A stretch of DNA of 52,063 nt. Origin: Bacillota bacterium. Lineage in GTDB: Bacteria > Bacillota > UBA4882 > UBA8346. The stretch spans positions 1 to 52,063 of the forward strand of contig JAEWZY010000014.1 in the NCBI GenBank assembly GCA_023394955.1, in the 5' to 3' direction. The notes below the pieces were generated by a model. It ran no database searches and had not been told where the DNA came from. It saw only the letters and a program-made list of their open reading frames with translations. Numbering within the stretch: the first letter of the stretch is position 1; each line of letters opens with the position of its first letter. Made by a program: the position numbers and the translations under genes. Positions 24,674 through 32,741 of the stretch are shown here, in pieces.

Positions 24674-26344
24674 CTAGAGGGAAATATCAACCCCGATCAA
24701 AAGGGTATTAGCTGTTAATGTGACTTGCCTATAAGCGAATTTTTCTTCCTGCTCAATGTCGACAACATTATCATCGTTTTTATCTTCAAAAGCACAAATA
24801 CAATATGTCCCAGCTTTGAGGTCAGAAATGGTAAAAGAGCCGGAAGCGCCAACATGCTGCAAATTACTGATAATAGTACCGTCGGGTTTACCGATAAACA
24901 CTTTAACGTTAACCATTAAGGGATTTTCACCAGTTAACACGGCATAAGCATCAGGCAAGCCGTTACCGTAGTAGCTAGAATTACCTAAGTCAATACAACC
25001 GGCTCTCAAATGACTTTCAATATCAGTTGGTGAAGTAACCCCTTTAGCATATAACAACGCTGCCAAACCAGAGATATGGGGAGTTGCTTGTGATGTGCCT
25101 GCCATATAAACATAACAATCATTTTTTGTACCTTTGTCATAACAAGTGCTTAATATGGTCTTGATAGCCCAATCCAATTCTGATAAGGTTCTTGGTTGGC
25201 CCCCTCCAGGTGCGCAAAAGTCGATTTCAGAACCATAGTTAGAATAGGGAGCTTTAGAGCCGGTGTGGTCTATTGCTGCTACTGCAATTACCTTTTTGTA
25301 GTTAGCGGGGAAAGCTACGATAGAAGCGCCATCATTACCTGCGGCCGCAACTACAGTTACACCATTGGCGATAGCGTTATCAATAGCTTTAATGAATGTC
25401 TCGGTACCAGGCTGACCAGGTTGTGGGCCTGTTAGTCCTAGGCTCATATTGATAATATTTGCACCATGACTAACCGCCCAATTAATTCCCTGAATAATAT
25501 CGACTGAACTTCCCTCTCCATTCGCCCCCAAGACTCGGATCGGCATAATTGTCACATTCCAAGCTACTCCAGCGATACCTATTTCATTGCCGGCGAAAGC
25601 GCTGATTATGCCGGCCACGTGGGTTCCGTGGCTAAACGAAACGGTACCTTCATCAAATGGATCATCATCACCTTCGCCTTCGCCAACAAAATCATACCCG
25701 GAAATCAAATTACTTTCTAGGTAATTTTTATCTTTAAAATCGGGATGAGTAAGTGAAATTCCGGTATCGAGCACCGCTACAATTATTTCTACCGTACCGG
25801 AATCGCCCTTTTGTATATCCCACGCGGATTGGAGGTTGAGCATATTGTAATTCCAGTAATATGGCGATGTGAAGTATTCATCGTTAGGAGTGGCAAACGC
25901 TTGGAACTTTAGGTTATCCTCAACATATTCAATTTCGAAGTTTTGACTCGCTGAGGATTTTGAAAAGATTTGGTCATTAATGGTAACCAAATAAGTAGAT
26001 TCGGTTCCGTAAAGTTTTTTTTTGATGTTACCACCAATTCCGGCGATAATATTGGCTGCTTCTTGATCGCTTAGACCTGGACGTAGCTTAACGATTTTTT
26101 CATTGGCTACCGACTGTTGCTCGAATGCGCTTTTACTTTGATAAAACGACTTTTTCACAAAGTTATTCGGCTTGAGCGCTATAGATGAAATACTGATGGA
26201 ACTTGATGACGGGCCAAACGACACAGTACCTTGAATTGCTCCGATATTGGTTGAGGGATTTTCATCTCCTCCCCTGCCCCCGCCGCATCCGGTGTGCGTT
26301 AAAATGGAAATTATTGTTAGCAATATCAACAATCTTTTCGTCAT
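24674..26344 (-). CDS. Subtilisin-like serine protease (S8), predicted lipoprotein
   Basis: A 556-residue exported protease. The N-terminus is a lipoprotein signal with the acylated Cys20 (THTGCGGG), followed by a low-complexity Ser-rich linker and a propeptide-like region (KIVKLRPGLSDQEAANIIAG) that should act as an intramolecular chaperone. The S8 catalytic triad is complete: Asp193 (VLDTGIS), His239 (SHGTHVAG) and Ser418 (AGTSQATP), with oxyanion Asn337. After the catalytic domain (to about residue 470) there is a beta-rich C-terminal domain of about 80 residues resembling DUF2141/carboxypeptidase-regulatory folds. GAAGGGG precedes the ATG. It likely acts at the cell surface or periplasm. 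Confidence 0.93.
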   Translation of the reverse strand: MTKRLLILLTIISILTHTGCGGGRGGDENPSTNIGAIQGTVSFGPSSSSISISSIALKPNNFVKKSFYQSKSAFEQQSVANEKIVKLRPGLSDQEAANIIAGIGGNIKKKLYGTESTYLVTINDQIFSKSSASQNFEIEYVEDNLKFQAFATPNDEYFTSPYYWNYNMLNLQSAWDIQKGDSGTVEIIVAVLDTGISLTHPDFKDKNYLESNLISGYDFVGEGEGDDDPFDEGTVSFSHGTHVAGIISAFAGNEIGIAGVAWNVTIMPIRVLGANGEGSSVDIIQGINWAVSHGANIINMSLGLTGPQPGQPGTETFIKAIDNAIANGVTVVAAAGNDGASIVAFPANYKKVIAVAAIDHTGSKAPYSNYGSEIDFCAPGGGQPRTLSELDWAIKTILSTCYDKGTKNDCYVYMAGTSQATPHISGLAALLYAKGVTSPTDIESHLRAGCIDLGNSSYYGNGLPDAYAVLTGENPLMVNVKVFIGKPDGTIISNLQHVGASGSFTISDLKAGTYCICAFEDKNDDNVVDIEQEEKFAYRQVTLTANTLLIGVDISL

Positions 26345-26638
26345 AAACAGTCGCCCCTTCAGAAATAAATTTAAGCTTTCATGTCAATTCTCTATTTCCC
26401 TTTAATTTCCTCTAATATATAAAAAAAGGAGAAAGATTCCGGTTGTTGAATAATTATTTGGTTGGAACATATTTGGATGGATTCCAGGAAACCTAATTAA
26501 AATAGGTAAGGATTATTTATGTCTACCGTAACTTCGCTCCATCCGGGGACACAGGTCGCTCTTGGACATCCATAATGTGGATGGGCGTTAAAAATAAAGT
26601 TTAGCAATGAAAAATTTAAAAAACGTTGGTGATCTCTT
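26345..26638. other. Divergent spacer between the subtilisin and FAD dehydrogenase genes
   Basis: About 294 bases with no supported gene. A tiny plus-strand frame at 26519 (18 codons) and a hairpin CATCC/GGATG near 26567-26583 are present, but neither can be interpreted. Confidence 0.3.
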
Positions 26639-28018
26639 TTGCCCGAACAATATGACGTAATTATCGTCGGCGGCGGTCCGGCGGGAATCTTTGCAGCCCT
26701 TGAGCTGGTGAAAACAGCAGGCTTAAAAATTTTAATCCTGGAAAAAGGCAGGAGTCTGGAGGAACGGGCATGCCCCTCCAAAGAAAGGCGGGTTGCTTGT
26801 GTAAAATGTTCGCCATGCTCGGTGGTTTGCGGTTGGGGCGGGGCCGGGGCTTTCAGCGACGGGAAATTGACTCTTTCCACCGAAGTCGGAGGCTTTCTCG
26901 ACGATTATATCTCCAAAGAGCAACTGCATAAATTAATCCGGGAAATTGACGATATCTACCTCAAATTCGGCGCTCCGCCGGAGGTTTACGGTACTGATGA
27001 GGAAGCCATCACCCGGATTGAAAAAAGGGCGGTCTTGGCTGACTTACGTTTGATACCGTCCCGGATCAGGCATTTGGGCACCGGGCGGACCCAAACGGTG
27101 CTCCAAGCGATGAAGGATTTCCTAATTGAGAAGGGAGTCGGGATCGCCATCGGGGTGGAAGTGGACGAAATTTTGGTCAAAAACGGGCGAGCGGCGGGAG
27201 TCCGAACCGGAAAAGGCGAGGAATATTTCGGAAAATTTTTGATTATCGGCCCGGGACGGGAAGGCTCTGATTGGCTGGTTAAGGAAGCGCGGCGGCTCAG
27301 CCTTCATTCCACGGTCAACCCGGTGGATATCGGAGTCCGGGTAGAGCTTCCCGCCGAGGTTTTGGAGGAACTGACCTCGATCATTTTCGAGACCAAATTT
27401 ATCTATTACTCCAAGACATTCGAAGACCGGGTCCGGACGTTCTGTATGTGCCCCCATGGCGAAGTGGTCATGGAAAGCCAGGATGGTTTGTTAACTGTGA
27501 ACGGACATAGCCATGCCGAACGGAAAACCGCCAATACTAATTTTTCGTTGTTAGTGAGCAAGACATTCACCGAACCGTTTAAAGAACCGATTACTTATGG
27601 CCGTTATGTGGCCGGTCTCGCCAACCTACTGGGCGGCGGCGTGATCGTGCAGCGGTTGGGGGACTTGCAAAATGGGAGGCGTTCTACTAAAGAACGGCTT
27701 AGCAAAGGGTTGACCCGGCCCACTTTGGGAGAGGCTACTCCGGGAGACTTGAGCCTGGTCCTGCCTTACCGGCATTTGCTGGCGATCCAGGAGATGTTGC
27801 AGGCTTTGGATGTAGTGGCGCCGGGAGTTAATTCCCGTAATACGCTTCTTTATGGGGTTGAGGTCAAGTTTTATTCGTCAAGGTTAAGCCTGAACAGAGG
27901 GTTGGAAACTCAAATCAATAATATGTACGCCGTTGGGGATGGCGCCGGGGTGACTAGAGGGTTGATGCAGGCCTCGATCTCCGGAGTAATCGCAGCCAGA
28001 GAGATTAAAAAGCAGTAG
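26639..28018 (+). CDS. FAD-dependent dehydrogenase (COG2509-type)
   Basis: A 459-residue flavoprotein. It begins with the FAD-binding Rossmann motif GGGPAGIFAA and has the long COG2509 layout, including a Cys-rich stretch (CPSKERRVACVKCSPCSVVCGWGG) and a closing FAD motif VGDGAGVTRGLMQASISG. Members are uncharacterised oxidoreductases; the cysteines may be redox-active or bind a cluster. The start is TTG 26639, which gives exactly the expected N-terminus MPEQYDVIIVGGG; the nearest candidate site is GGTGAT. The stop codon lies at the start of a repeat tract. Confidence 0.88.
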   Translation: MPEQYDVIIVGGGPAGIFAALELVKTAGLKILILEKGRSLEERACPSKERRVACVKCSPCSVVCGWGGAGAFSDGKLTLSTEVGGFLDDYISKEQLHKLIREIDDIYLKFGAPPEVYGTDEEAITRIEKRAVLADLRLIPSRIRHLGTGRTQTVLQAMKDFLIEKGVGIAIGVEVDEILVKNGRAAGVRTGKGEEYFGKFLIIGPGREGSDWLVKEARRLSLHSTVNPVDIGVRVELPAEVLEELTSIIFETKFIYYSKTFEDRVRTFCMCPHGEVVMESQDGLLTVNGHSHAERKTANTNFSLLVSKTFTEPFKEPITYGRYVAGLANLLGGGVIVQRLGDLQNGRRSTKERLSKGLTRPTLGEATPGDLSLVLPYRHLLAIQEMLQALDVVAPGVNSRNTLLYGVEVKFYSSRLSLNRGLETQINNMYAVGDGAGVTRGLMQASISGVIAAREIKKQ

Positions 28019-28239
28019 TCAGTAGTTCAGGAGTCAGGAGCCGGCAGTGGAAGTAAGTCTCTGGAATCTCAAGGGTAGAAGCCGGGAGTTGAGGAGGAGT
28101 CAGGGGCTAGTAACGCAAGTAACGCTTTGGGATTTCCAAAGGCGGAAGACTGAGATTAAGAGACAGAGGCTAATTTAAAACTCGGAAGATTTTTGGGTTC
28201 GGAGCATTGGTGGAAATCCTACCGACTCCCGGCTCCTGA
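28019..28239. repeat. Degenerate 66-bp tandem repeats with inverted flank
   Basis: Starting right after the FAD gene stop, a unit beginning GAGTCAGGAGCCGG (28031) recurs at 28097 (GAGTCAGGGGCTAG) and, more weakly, at about 28160 (GAGACAGAGGCTAA), a period of 63-66 bases with scattered matches inside. TCAGGAGCCGG (28034-28044) is also found inverted as CCGGCTCCTGA at 28229-28239. The short-range pattern is again near-heptad (AGTCAGT, TCAGGAG). No gene lies in this stretch. Confidence 0.6.
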
Positions 28240-28279
28240 TAACTATAGACAAGATATTATTTCTCTAATTGGAGGAAGA

Positions 28280-29455
28280 ATGAACCAGGTAATTTTGAAA
28301 GCCGGAAAAGAAAAACGGCTTAAAGCGGGACATCTTTGGATTTATCAAGGGGAGATCGGGATTATCGGCATCGGTGTCAAATCCGGAGACGTAGTTGAGG
28401 TCCTTGATAACCGGGGGCGTTTTCTAGGCCTGGGATATTATAACCAAGCTTCGACGATTGCCGTTCGAATCCTTACTAATCAGCGGGAGTCGATCGATGA
28501 AGGTTTTTTCAGGAAGCGGCTGAAGAACGCCCTGGTTAACCGGGAAATAGTAAAACCAAACGCCTCCTGTTACCGGTTGATTTACGGGGAAGGAGACTTG
28601 CTCCCTGGGTTGATTGTGGACCGGTTTGAGGATTATCTGGTGGTCCAATTTTTGACGATGGGGATGGAAGTAAATCGCGATCTGATCATCGAAATCCTGG
28701 TTGAACTCTGCCGTCCCAAAGGGATAATTGAGCGCAGCGATACTTCCACCCGGCACCTGGAGGAACTTCCGGAGCGTTCGGGGTGTATTTATGGGACATG
28801 CCCCGAAACACTGGTCATCAAGGATAATGGGTTACAATTTCACGTGAATTTGTTAGAGGGGCAGAAAACCGGTTATTTTTTAGATCAATCCGCTAACCGG
28901 GCGGTTTTGGCTAAATACGCCAAAGGCCGAAGGAGTCTGGATTGTTTCTGCCATATCGGGAGTTTTGCGATTCACGCGGCGGCCTATGGCGCATCCTCAG
29001 TGTTGGGAGTGGATATTTCCGAGGATGCCATCAGCCAAGCTGAAGCCAATGCGGTTTTGAACGGAGTAGGTGACCGTTGCCGTTTTAAAGTTGCCAATGC
29101 CTTTGATTTTCTCCGTGATCAGGTTGGCAAGAAAGAAATCTTCGATCTGGTAATCCTCGACCCGCCGGCTTTCACCAAAAGTAAACAAGCTTTAGATGGA
29201 GCGGTCAGGGGTTATAAGGAGATTAATCTCCGGGGATTGAAATTGCTTCGCCCCGGAGGGATCTTGGTTACTTGTTCTTGTTCATATCATCTTAGCGCGG
29301 ACTTGTTTTGGGAGATCATCGCCGCAGCGGCGGCCGACAATAAACAGCGGATTCGTTTGATCGAACGCCGGAGCCAAGGGTTGGATCATCCGGTTTTAGT
29401 AGGAGTCCCGGAGACGGAGTATTTGAAGTGTTTCGTTTTTGAGGTGGTTCAATAG
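28280..29455 (+). CDS. Class I SAM-dependent rRNA methyltransferase (RlmI-like)
   Basis: A 391-residue protein with the RlmI/RlmO layout: N-terminal PUA domain (KRLKAGHLWIYQGEI), a middle EEHEA-like domain and a C-terminal Rossmann methyltransferase (DCFCHIGSFAIHAA, then DPPAFTKSK, the NPPF-like motif, and TCSCSYHLS with candidate catalytic cysteines). Such enzymes methylate cytosine C5 in 23S rRNA (RlmI: C1962). ATG 28280 follows a GGAGGAAG site; frame upstream to 28193 is open but runs through repeat DNA and is rejected. A 7-bp repeat tract follows the stop. Confidence 0.9.
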   Translation: MNQVILKAGKEKRLKAGHLWIYQGEIGIIGIGVKSGDVVEVLDNRGRFLGLGYYNQASTIAVRILTNQRESIDEGFFRKRLKNALVNREIVKPNASCYRLIYGEGDLLPGLIVDRFEDYLVVQFLTMGMEVNRDLIIEILVELCRPKGIIERSDTSTRHLEELPERSGCIYGTCPETLVIKDNGLQFHVNLLEGQKTGYFLDQSANRAVLAKYAKGRRSLDCFCHIGSFAIHAAAYGASSVLGVDISEDAISQAEANAVLNGVGDRCRFKVANAFDFLRDQVGKKEIFDLVILDPPAFTKSKQALDGAVRGYKEINLRGLKLLRPGGILVTCSCSYHLSADLFWEIIAAAAADNKQRIRLIERRSQGLDHPVLVGVPETEYLKCFVFEVVQ

Positions 29456-29503
29456 GCATGAGGCATGAGTAGTGAGACTTGAGTAGATTAGGCGTGAGTA
29501 AAA
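29454..29503 (+). repeat. Heptanucleotide repeat after the methyltransferase gene
   Basis: AGGCATG AGGCATG AGTAGTG AGACTTG AGTAGAT, then TAGGCGTG and AGTAAAA, starting at the stop codon of the rRNA methyltransferase gene. Confidence 0.75.
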
Positions 29504-29569
29504 GTTTATTGCCATTATAGACATTTCGGGTAAGGCGGGATGTACTTCTTCTTACTGGGGGCTGAATTT

Positions 29570-29866
29570 TTATTTGACACGTTTCACTCGAAATTCAAAT
29601 TCTTCCTTTTTGATCATGGTGACATCTTCGCGTAAGGCGGCAACTTCTACGATGGTGTAATCCAGTTTTTTATTGATGGCTTCTAATTGAGGTTCCATTA
29701 TATCCAGGCGTTGTTCAACATTGTCAAGGCGCTGATCTACTTTATCAAGGCGTTGCTCAACTTTATCAAGGCGCTGATCTACTTTATCAAAACGTTCGTT
29801 TAGGGTTTTGTTCAAACCATTAACTATGTTTTCGATTATTTCGATTACCTTTGAATCATCCATCAT
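29570..29866 (-). CDS. Coiled-coil protein of unknown function
   Basis: A 98-residue protein dominated by a heptad coiled coil: repeats of the form RLDKVEQ / RLDKVDQ from about residue 25 to 70, followed by a helical tail ending in basic residues. Proteins of this kind form helical bundles and are often annotated only as hypothetical; no catalytic motif is present. AAAGGGGG precedes a tandem ATGATG; the second ATG (29863) has the better spacing. The gene is divergent from the radical SAM gene and shares its 165-base upstream region. Confidence 0.75.
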   Translation of the reverse strand: MMDDSKVIEIIENIVNGLNKTLNERFDKVDQRLDKVEQRLDKVDQRLDNVEQRLDIMEPQLEAINKKLDYTIVEVAALREDVTMIKKEEFEFRVKRVK

Positions 29867-29910
29867 TTAACCCCCTTTAATCCCAGTCGAGATAATTTGG
29901 TCTTAAAAAA

Positions 29911-29967
29911 GCAGGAGAAGAAACTTGTTGACATGTATAAATTCGTTGAGAAACCTTTTTTTCCTGC
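29911..29967. repeat. Inverted repeat in the divergent intergenic region
   Basis: GCAGGAGAAGAA (29911-29922) pairs with TTTTTTTCCTGC (29956-29967), 12 pairs including two G-T pairs. On the minus strand it is followed by T residues, so it could be a terminator reading leftwards, but no gene upstream on that strand needs one. Confidence 0.35.
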
Positions 29968-29978
29968 CAATAATTTGT

Positions 29979-29995
29979 AAATAGATTATCTATTT
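29979..29995 (+). promoter_or_regulatory. Palindromic operator-like site
   Basis: AAATAGAT-T-ATCTATTT is a perfect 8-bp inverted repeat with a one-base centre, located 37 bases before the radical SAM start and between two divergent genes. It has the size and symmetry of a dimeric repressor site. Confidence 0.5.
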
Positions 29996-30031
29996 CATAT
30001 GTAATTTTTTAAAATAGAGAGGTAACCGGCG

Positions 30032-31279
30032 ATGTCTTCCAGCAAGACGGCTTTAGTTTATATAGACGGTAATGGCGAGCTCCAAACCGACCCCGATTTA
30101 CTGGCAGTCGGTATCAATGGCTGTCAAGTTGAGATCGCCGATCAAACCTGGATTGACTTACCTGCCGGCGGAGAGTTACTGTTGTTGCCGGGCAGGCTTC
30201 CTTTAGGTCTTAATAAAGTCGATGGTCAGATTGAAGTGGTAGAAGGGGTTACCGCTGTAGCGGCAATTCTACCGATGGGCTATACCAGAACGCTGTTGCC
30301 CGGATATGAGATAGCTGAATTCCAAGAGATGCCGCTATTTGGTTATACCGCGGTAGGGGCTGTCGGGGGGGAAGTTAAGGCGGCAGCTATTAAAACCGAT
30401 GAGCAATTGAAATGGAACCCAGTATATTATAATACGACGGATCTTCCCCATTTAACAGATCGGATGAAACAACAGTTTCCTAAGAACCGCATTTTACGGC
30501 AACTTGCCAAATGCGCTTTGGAATATCACTGCCTGACGGCTCAGAATATTTTCTACCGGCGCTGGGAGGCGGGGATTCCGGTATCGCCCAGGTGTAACGC
30601 TGATTGCCTTGGTTGTATCTCTAAACAGCCCGCCGAATGCTGCCCCGCACCGCAAAGCCGGATTGATTTCATCCCTGAGCGACGAGAAATTCTGGAGTTA
30701 GCGGTGGAACATTTGGAAGAGGCCCCGGATGGGATCATTAGTTTCGGCCAAGGTTGTGAAGGGGAACCGTCGTTGCAAAAAGAATTGTTGACAGAAGCTA
30801 TACGGTCTATCAGGGAAATAACATCTAAAGGCACGATTAACATCAACAGTAACGCCGGATATACCGAGGCCATTAAAGCCTTATCCGATTCCGGCCTTGA
30901 CAGTATCAGAGTCAGCCTGTTTTCGGCTCTGCCGGAGCATTATAGTTGGTACCATCGTCCTCAAGGGTATAGCCTGGATAATGTCCGTGAGTCATTACAA
31001 TATGCCTCCGCCAAGGGTCTTCGGGTAGCTCTAAACCTGCTATTTTATCCGGGGGTTTCGAACCGTACTGAAGAAACGGCGGCCTTAAAGGGATTGATCG
31101 CCGACACCGGAGTTCATCAGATCCAACTGCGAAACCTGAACATCGACCCGGAAAAAATGGCTCCGATGATAGAAGAAGATGATGAACTGCCGGCTATCAA
31201 AGATTGGATCGATCAGCTACGGCAGGACTTTCCCGAGTTGCAAATCGGGAGTTATACGAAACCAAGGCATAAGGTATAA
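30032..31279 (+). CDS. Uncharacterised radical SAM protein
   Basis: A 415-residue protein with an N-terminal beta-rich domain of about 150 residues not typical of radical SAM enzymes, then the SAM core with CX3CX2C at Cys188/Cys192/Cys195 (CNADCLGC) and, within the next 13 residues, a further cysteine pair (AECCPAP). FGQGCEGEP and SLFSALPEHYSWYHRP follow in the barrel. No SPASM or known accessory domain is evident. GAGAGGT precedes the ATG. The last four residues (RHKV) and the stop are encoded by a 7-bp repeat tract. Function is unknown; candidates would be RNA, peptide or cofactor modification. Confidence 0.85.
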   Translation: MSSSKTALVYIDGNGELQTDPDLLAVGINGCQVEIADQTWIDLPAGGELLLLPGRLPLGLNKVDGQIEVVEGVTAVAAILPMGYTRTLLPGYEIAEFQEMPLFGYTAVGAVGGEVKAAAIKTDEQLKWNPVYYNTTDLPHLTDRMKQQFPKNRILRQLAKCALEYHCLTAQNIFYRRWEAGIPVSPRCNADCLGCISKQPAECCPAPQSRIDFIPERREILELAVEHLEEAPDGIISFGQGCEGEPSLQKELLTEAIRSIREITSKGTININSNAGYTEAIKALSDSGLDSIRVSLFSALPEHYSWYHRPQGYSLDNVRESLQYASAKGLRVALNLLFYPGVSNRTEETAALKGLIADTGVHQIQLRNLNIDPEKMAPMIEEDDELPAIKDWIDQLRQDFPELQIGSYTKPRHKV

Positions 31280-31299
31280 GGAATAAGGTATGAGGCGTG
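31265..31299 (+). repeat. Heptanucleotide repeat overlapping the radical SAM stop codon
   Basis: AGGCATA AGGTATA AGGAATA AGGTATG AGGCGTG, five clean 7-mers. The stop codon (31277-31279) lies inside the tract, which therefore encodes the extreme C-terminus. Confidence 0.85.
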
Positions 31300-31378
31300 G
31301 GGCAAAAATAATGTACACACCTATATCCAGCACAAAAAGTTGACTTCAGTCAAAAACCGACCAAATTCGAAATTTTTC

Positions 31379-31407
31379 TTTACTCCCGGTTACGGCCATG
31401 TTATAAT
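31379..31407 (+). promoter_or_regulatory. Promoter of the beta-barrel gene
   Basis: TTTACT (31379-31384) and TATAAT (31402-31407) with 17-base spacing. A perfect TTGACT-tc-AGTCAA inverted repeat lies at 31340-31353, a possible regulator site. Confidence 0.6.
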
Positions 31408-31434
31408 TTGGCTAAAATACCGGGAGGGATACAA

Positions 31435-32100
31435 TTGAAGACATTTTTGGTTATCATATTAGCTTTAGTTTTAGCTTTGGCGTCGGCGATCAGCGTCTCG
31501 GCAGCTCCGATTGTTTTTTATTTGGATACGCTTCCTAGTGGAACAGTTGAAAAGGATGGACATGCTTTTGTAAATGGAGAAGACGACATAAATGTGACCA
31601 TTCTTTCGGGTGGGACTATGTTTGGTAAGTATAAAGTAGGGGCCGAATATGGTGTCGGTAAGATTGAAGCGGACTCTGGCGATGAAGATTTGTCATTATG
31701 GGGTCTAAAAGGTGGATATCGTTTTTATGACGCTAGAGCTACCAAATTAGATGCAATGTTAGTTTTAATGAATATCACCACGGAAAGCAAAGGAAAAGAA
31801 AACGAATTAAATGGAACATTAGTAGGATTAGATTTCACCCAATACTTTTCTGAGAAAGTTTTTATAAGTGGCTCAATCGTTTACGCAATAAATGGGTCAT
31901 ACGATTATGCGACAGATAAGGATAATGACGCTTCAATCGCTCTTTATCGGTTGAAATTCCATTATTTTATTACCGAAGATTTGGGCGTTGTGCTCGGTTA
32001 TACTGATTTAGGGTATGAATTTAAACATTCTTCACTAGGTGGCGCGGCAATAGACGTAGCTATAACTGGTTTAAGCCTAGGAGCGCTTTACAAGTTTTAA
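31435..32100 (+). CDS. Predicted outer-membrane beta-barrel protein
   Basis: A 221-residue exported protein. The signal peptide (KTFLVIILALVLALASAISVSA) ends in an AxA-like site before APIVFYL. The mature part alternates polar and hydrophobic residues in short strands (KYKVGAEYGVGKI, LWGLKGGYRFYDA, LGVVLGYTDLGYEFK) and ends in LGALYKF, with the C-terminal aromatic residue that serves as the barrel-assembly signal in diderm bacteria. About eight strands fit an OmpA/OmpW-like size. The start is a TTG behind GGGAGGG; the TTG at 31408 is upstream of that site and inside the promoter spacing, so it is rejected. Confidence 0.75.
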   Translation: MKTFLVIILALVLALASAISVSAAPIVFYLDTLPSGTVEKDGHAFVNGEDDINVTILSGGTMFGKYKVGAEYGVGKIEADSGDEDLSLWGLKGGYRFYDARATKLDAMLVLMNITTESKGKENELNGTLVGLDFTQYFSEKVFISGSIVYAINGSYDYATDKDNDASIALYRLKFHYFITEDLGVVLGYTDLGYEFKHSSLGGAAIDVAITGLSLGALYKF

Positions 32101-32260
32101 GTGAAAGTTGGAAATTAAAATACCTGTTTCTAATATACGAATAGGTTTTTTTGTTTATTTCGAAAATGCCCTGGTGTTTGTCAGTTTCATCTTTGTAATT
32201 TCTAATTGAGAAAAAGGCAAGGGCGACTAATATGGGAAGTATTATCAATCTATAATTTAG

Positions 32261-32289
32261 TTGCGTCCCAAAAATCATTGTGCTATAAT
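32261..32289 (+). promoter_or_regulatory. Sigma-A promoter of rpmE
   Basis: TTGCGT (32261-32266) and TATAAT (32284-32289) with a 17-base spacer, 40 bases before the rpmE start. The rest of the 32101-32328 gap holds nothing else I can support. Confidence 0.75.
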
Positions 32290-32328
32290 AATTAAGTTAA
32301 TAAGTAGGGGCAAGAGAGGTGACGCACG

Positions 32329-32529
32329 ATGAAGGAAGGCATTCATCCGAAATTTGATTTAGTCAAGGTGACCTGTGCCTGTGGCGAGACTTTTGAGACC
32401 GGCTCTACTAAAAAGGAGATCCGGGTTGAGATTTGTTCCAAATGCCACCCGATGTTCACCGGCAAGCAACGGATTTTAGACAGCGGCGGCCAGGTGGAAA
32501 AGTTCAAGAAACGGCTGGCGAAAAAATAA
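32329..32529 (+). CDS. rpmE: 50S ribosomal protein L31, zinc-binding form
   Basis: A 66-residue L31 of the zinc-containing (C+) type, with Cys16, Cys18, Cys36 and Cys39 (CACGETF and CSKCHPMFTG) forming the metal site. The N-terminal MKEGIHPKF is typical. GAGAGGTGA precedes the ATG. It has its own promoter and a downstream hairpin, and heads the group of translation genes with the YqhQ-like gene, prfA and prmC. Confidence 0.97.
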   Translation: MKEGIHPKFDLVKVTCACGETFETGSTKKEIRVEICSKCHPMFTGKQRILDSGGQVEKFKKRLAKK

Positions 32530-32543
32530 TTCAACAGCAACTT

Positions 32544-32568
32544 CAGGCGAGGATGAGATCCTCGCCTG
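32544..32568 (+). terminator. Hairpin after rpmE
   Basis: CAGGCGAGGA (32544-32553) pairs perfectly with TCCTCGCCTG (32559-32568) around a five-base loop. Only a weak T-run (TTAACTATT) follows, so termination may be partial and allow read-through to the genes downstream. Confidence 0.55.
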
Positions 32569-32595
32569 TTAACTATTGCCAATATTCCACAAACC

Positions 32596-32613
32596 ACACG
32601 GATTACACAGATT
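32596..32613 (+). repeat. 9-bp repeat ACACGGATT ACACAGATT
   Basis: Two tandem 9-mers between rpmE and the YqhQ-like gene. The same 9-mer family occurs singly at 33735-33743 (ACACAGATT) and, in the opposite orientation, three times at 41414-41440. Confidence 0.6.
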
Positions 32614-32741
32614 TTACACTGTAGCATCTTGCAATTTTTAGGATGATTATTCGTTATGTTAAAGAATAATAATTATTGGGTCTAAGAAAGTTTTTCCAGG
32701 TTTATATTTTTCAAACATTTATTAGGTGGGTAGGTGCAGTT

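Noticed and set aside
32060..32278. Minus-strand 72-codon frame with a possible membrane helix
   Set aside because: No ribosome binding site, it overlaps the end of the beta-barrel gene, and it reads through the spacer that carries the rpmE promoter.
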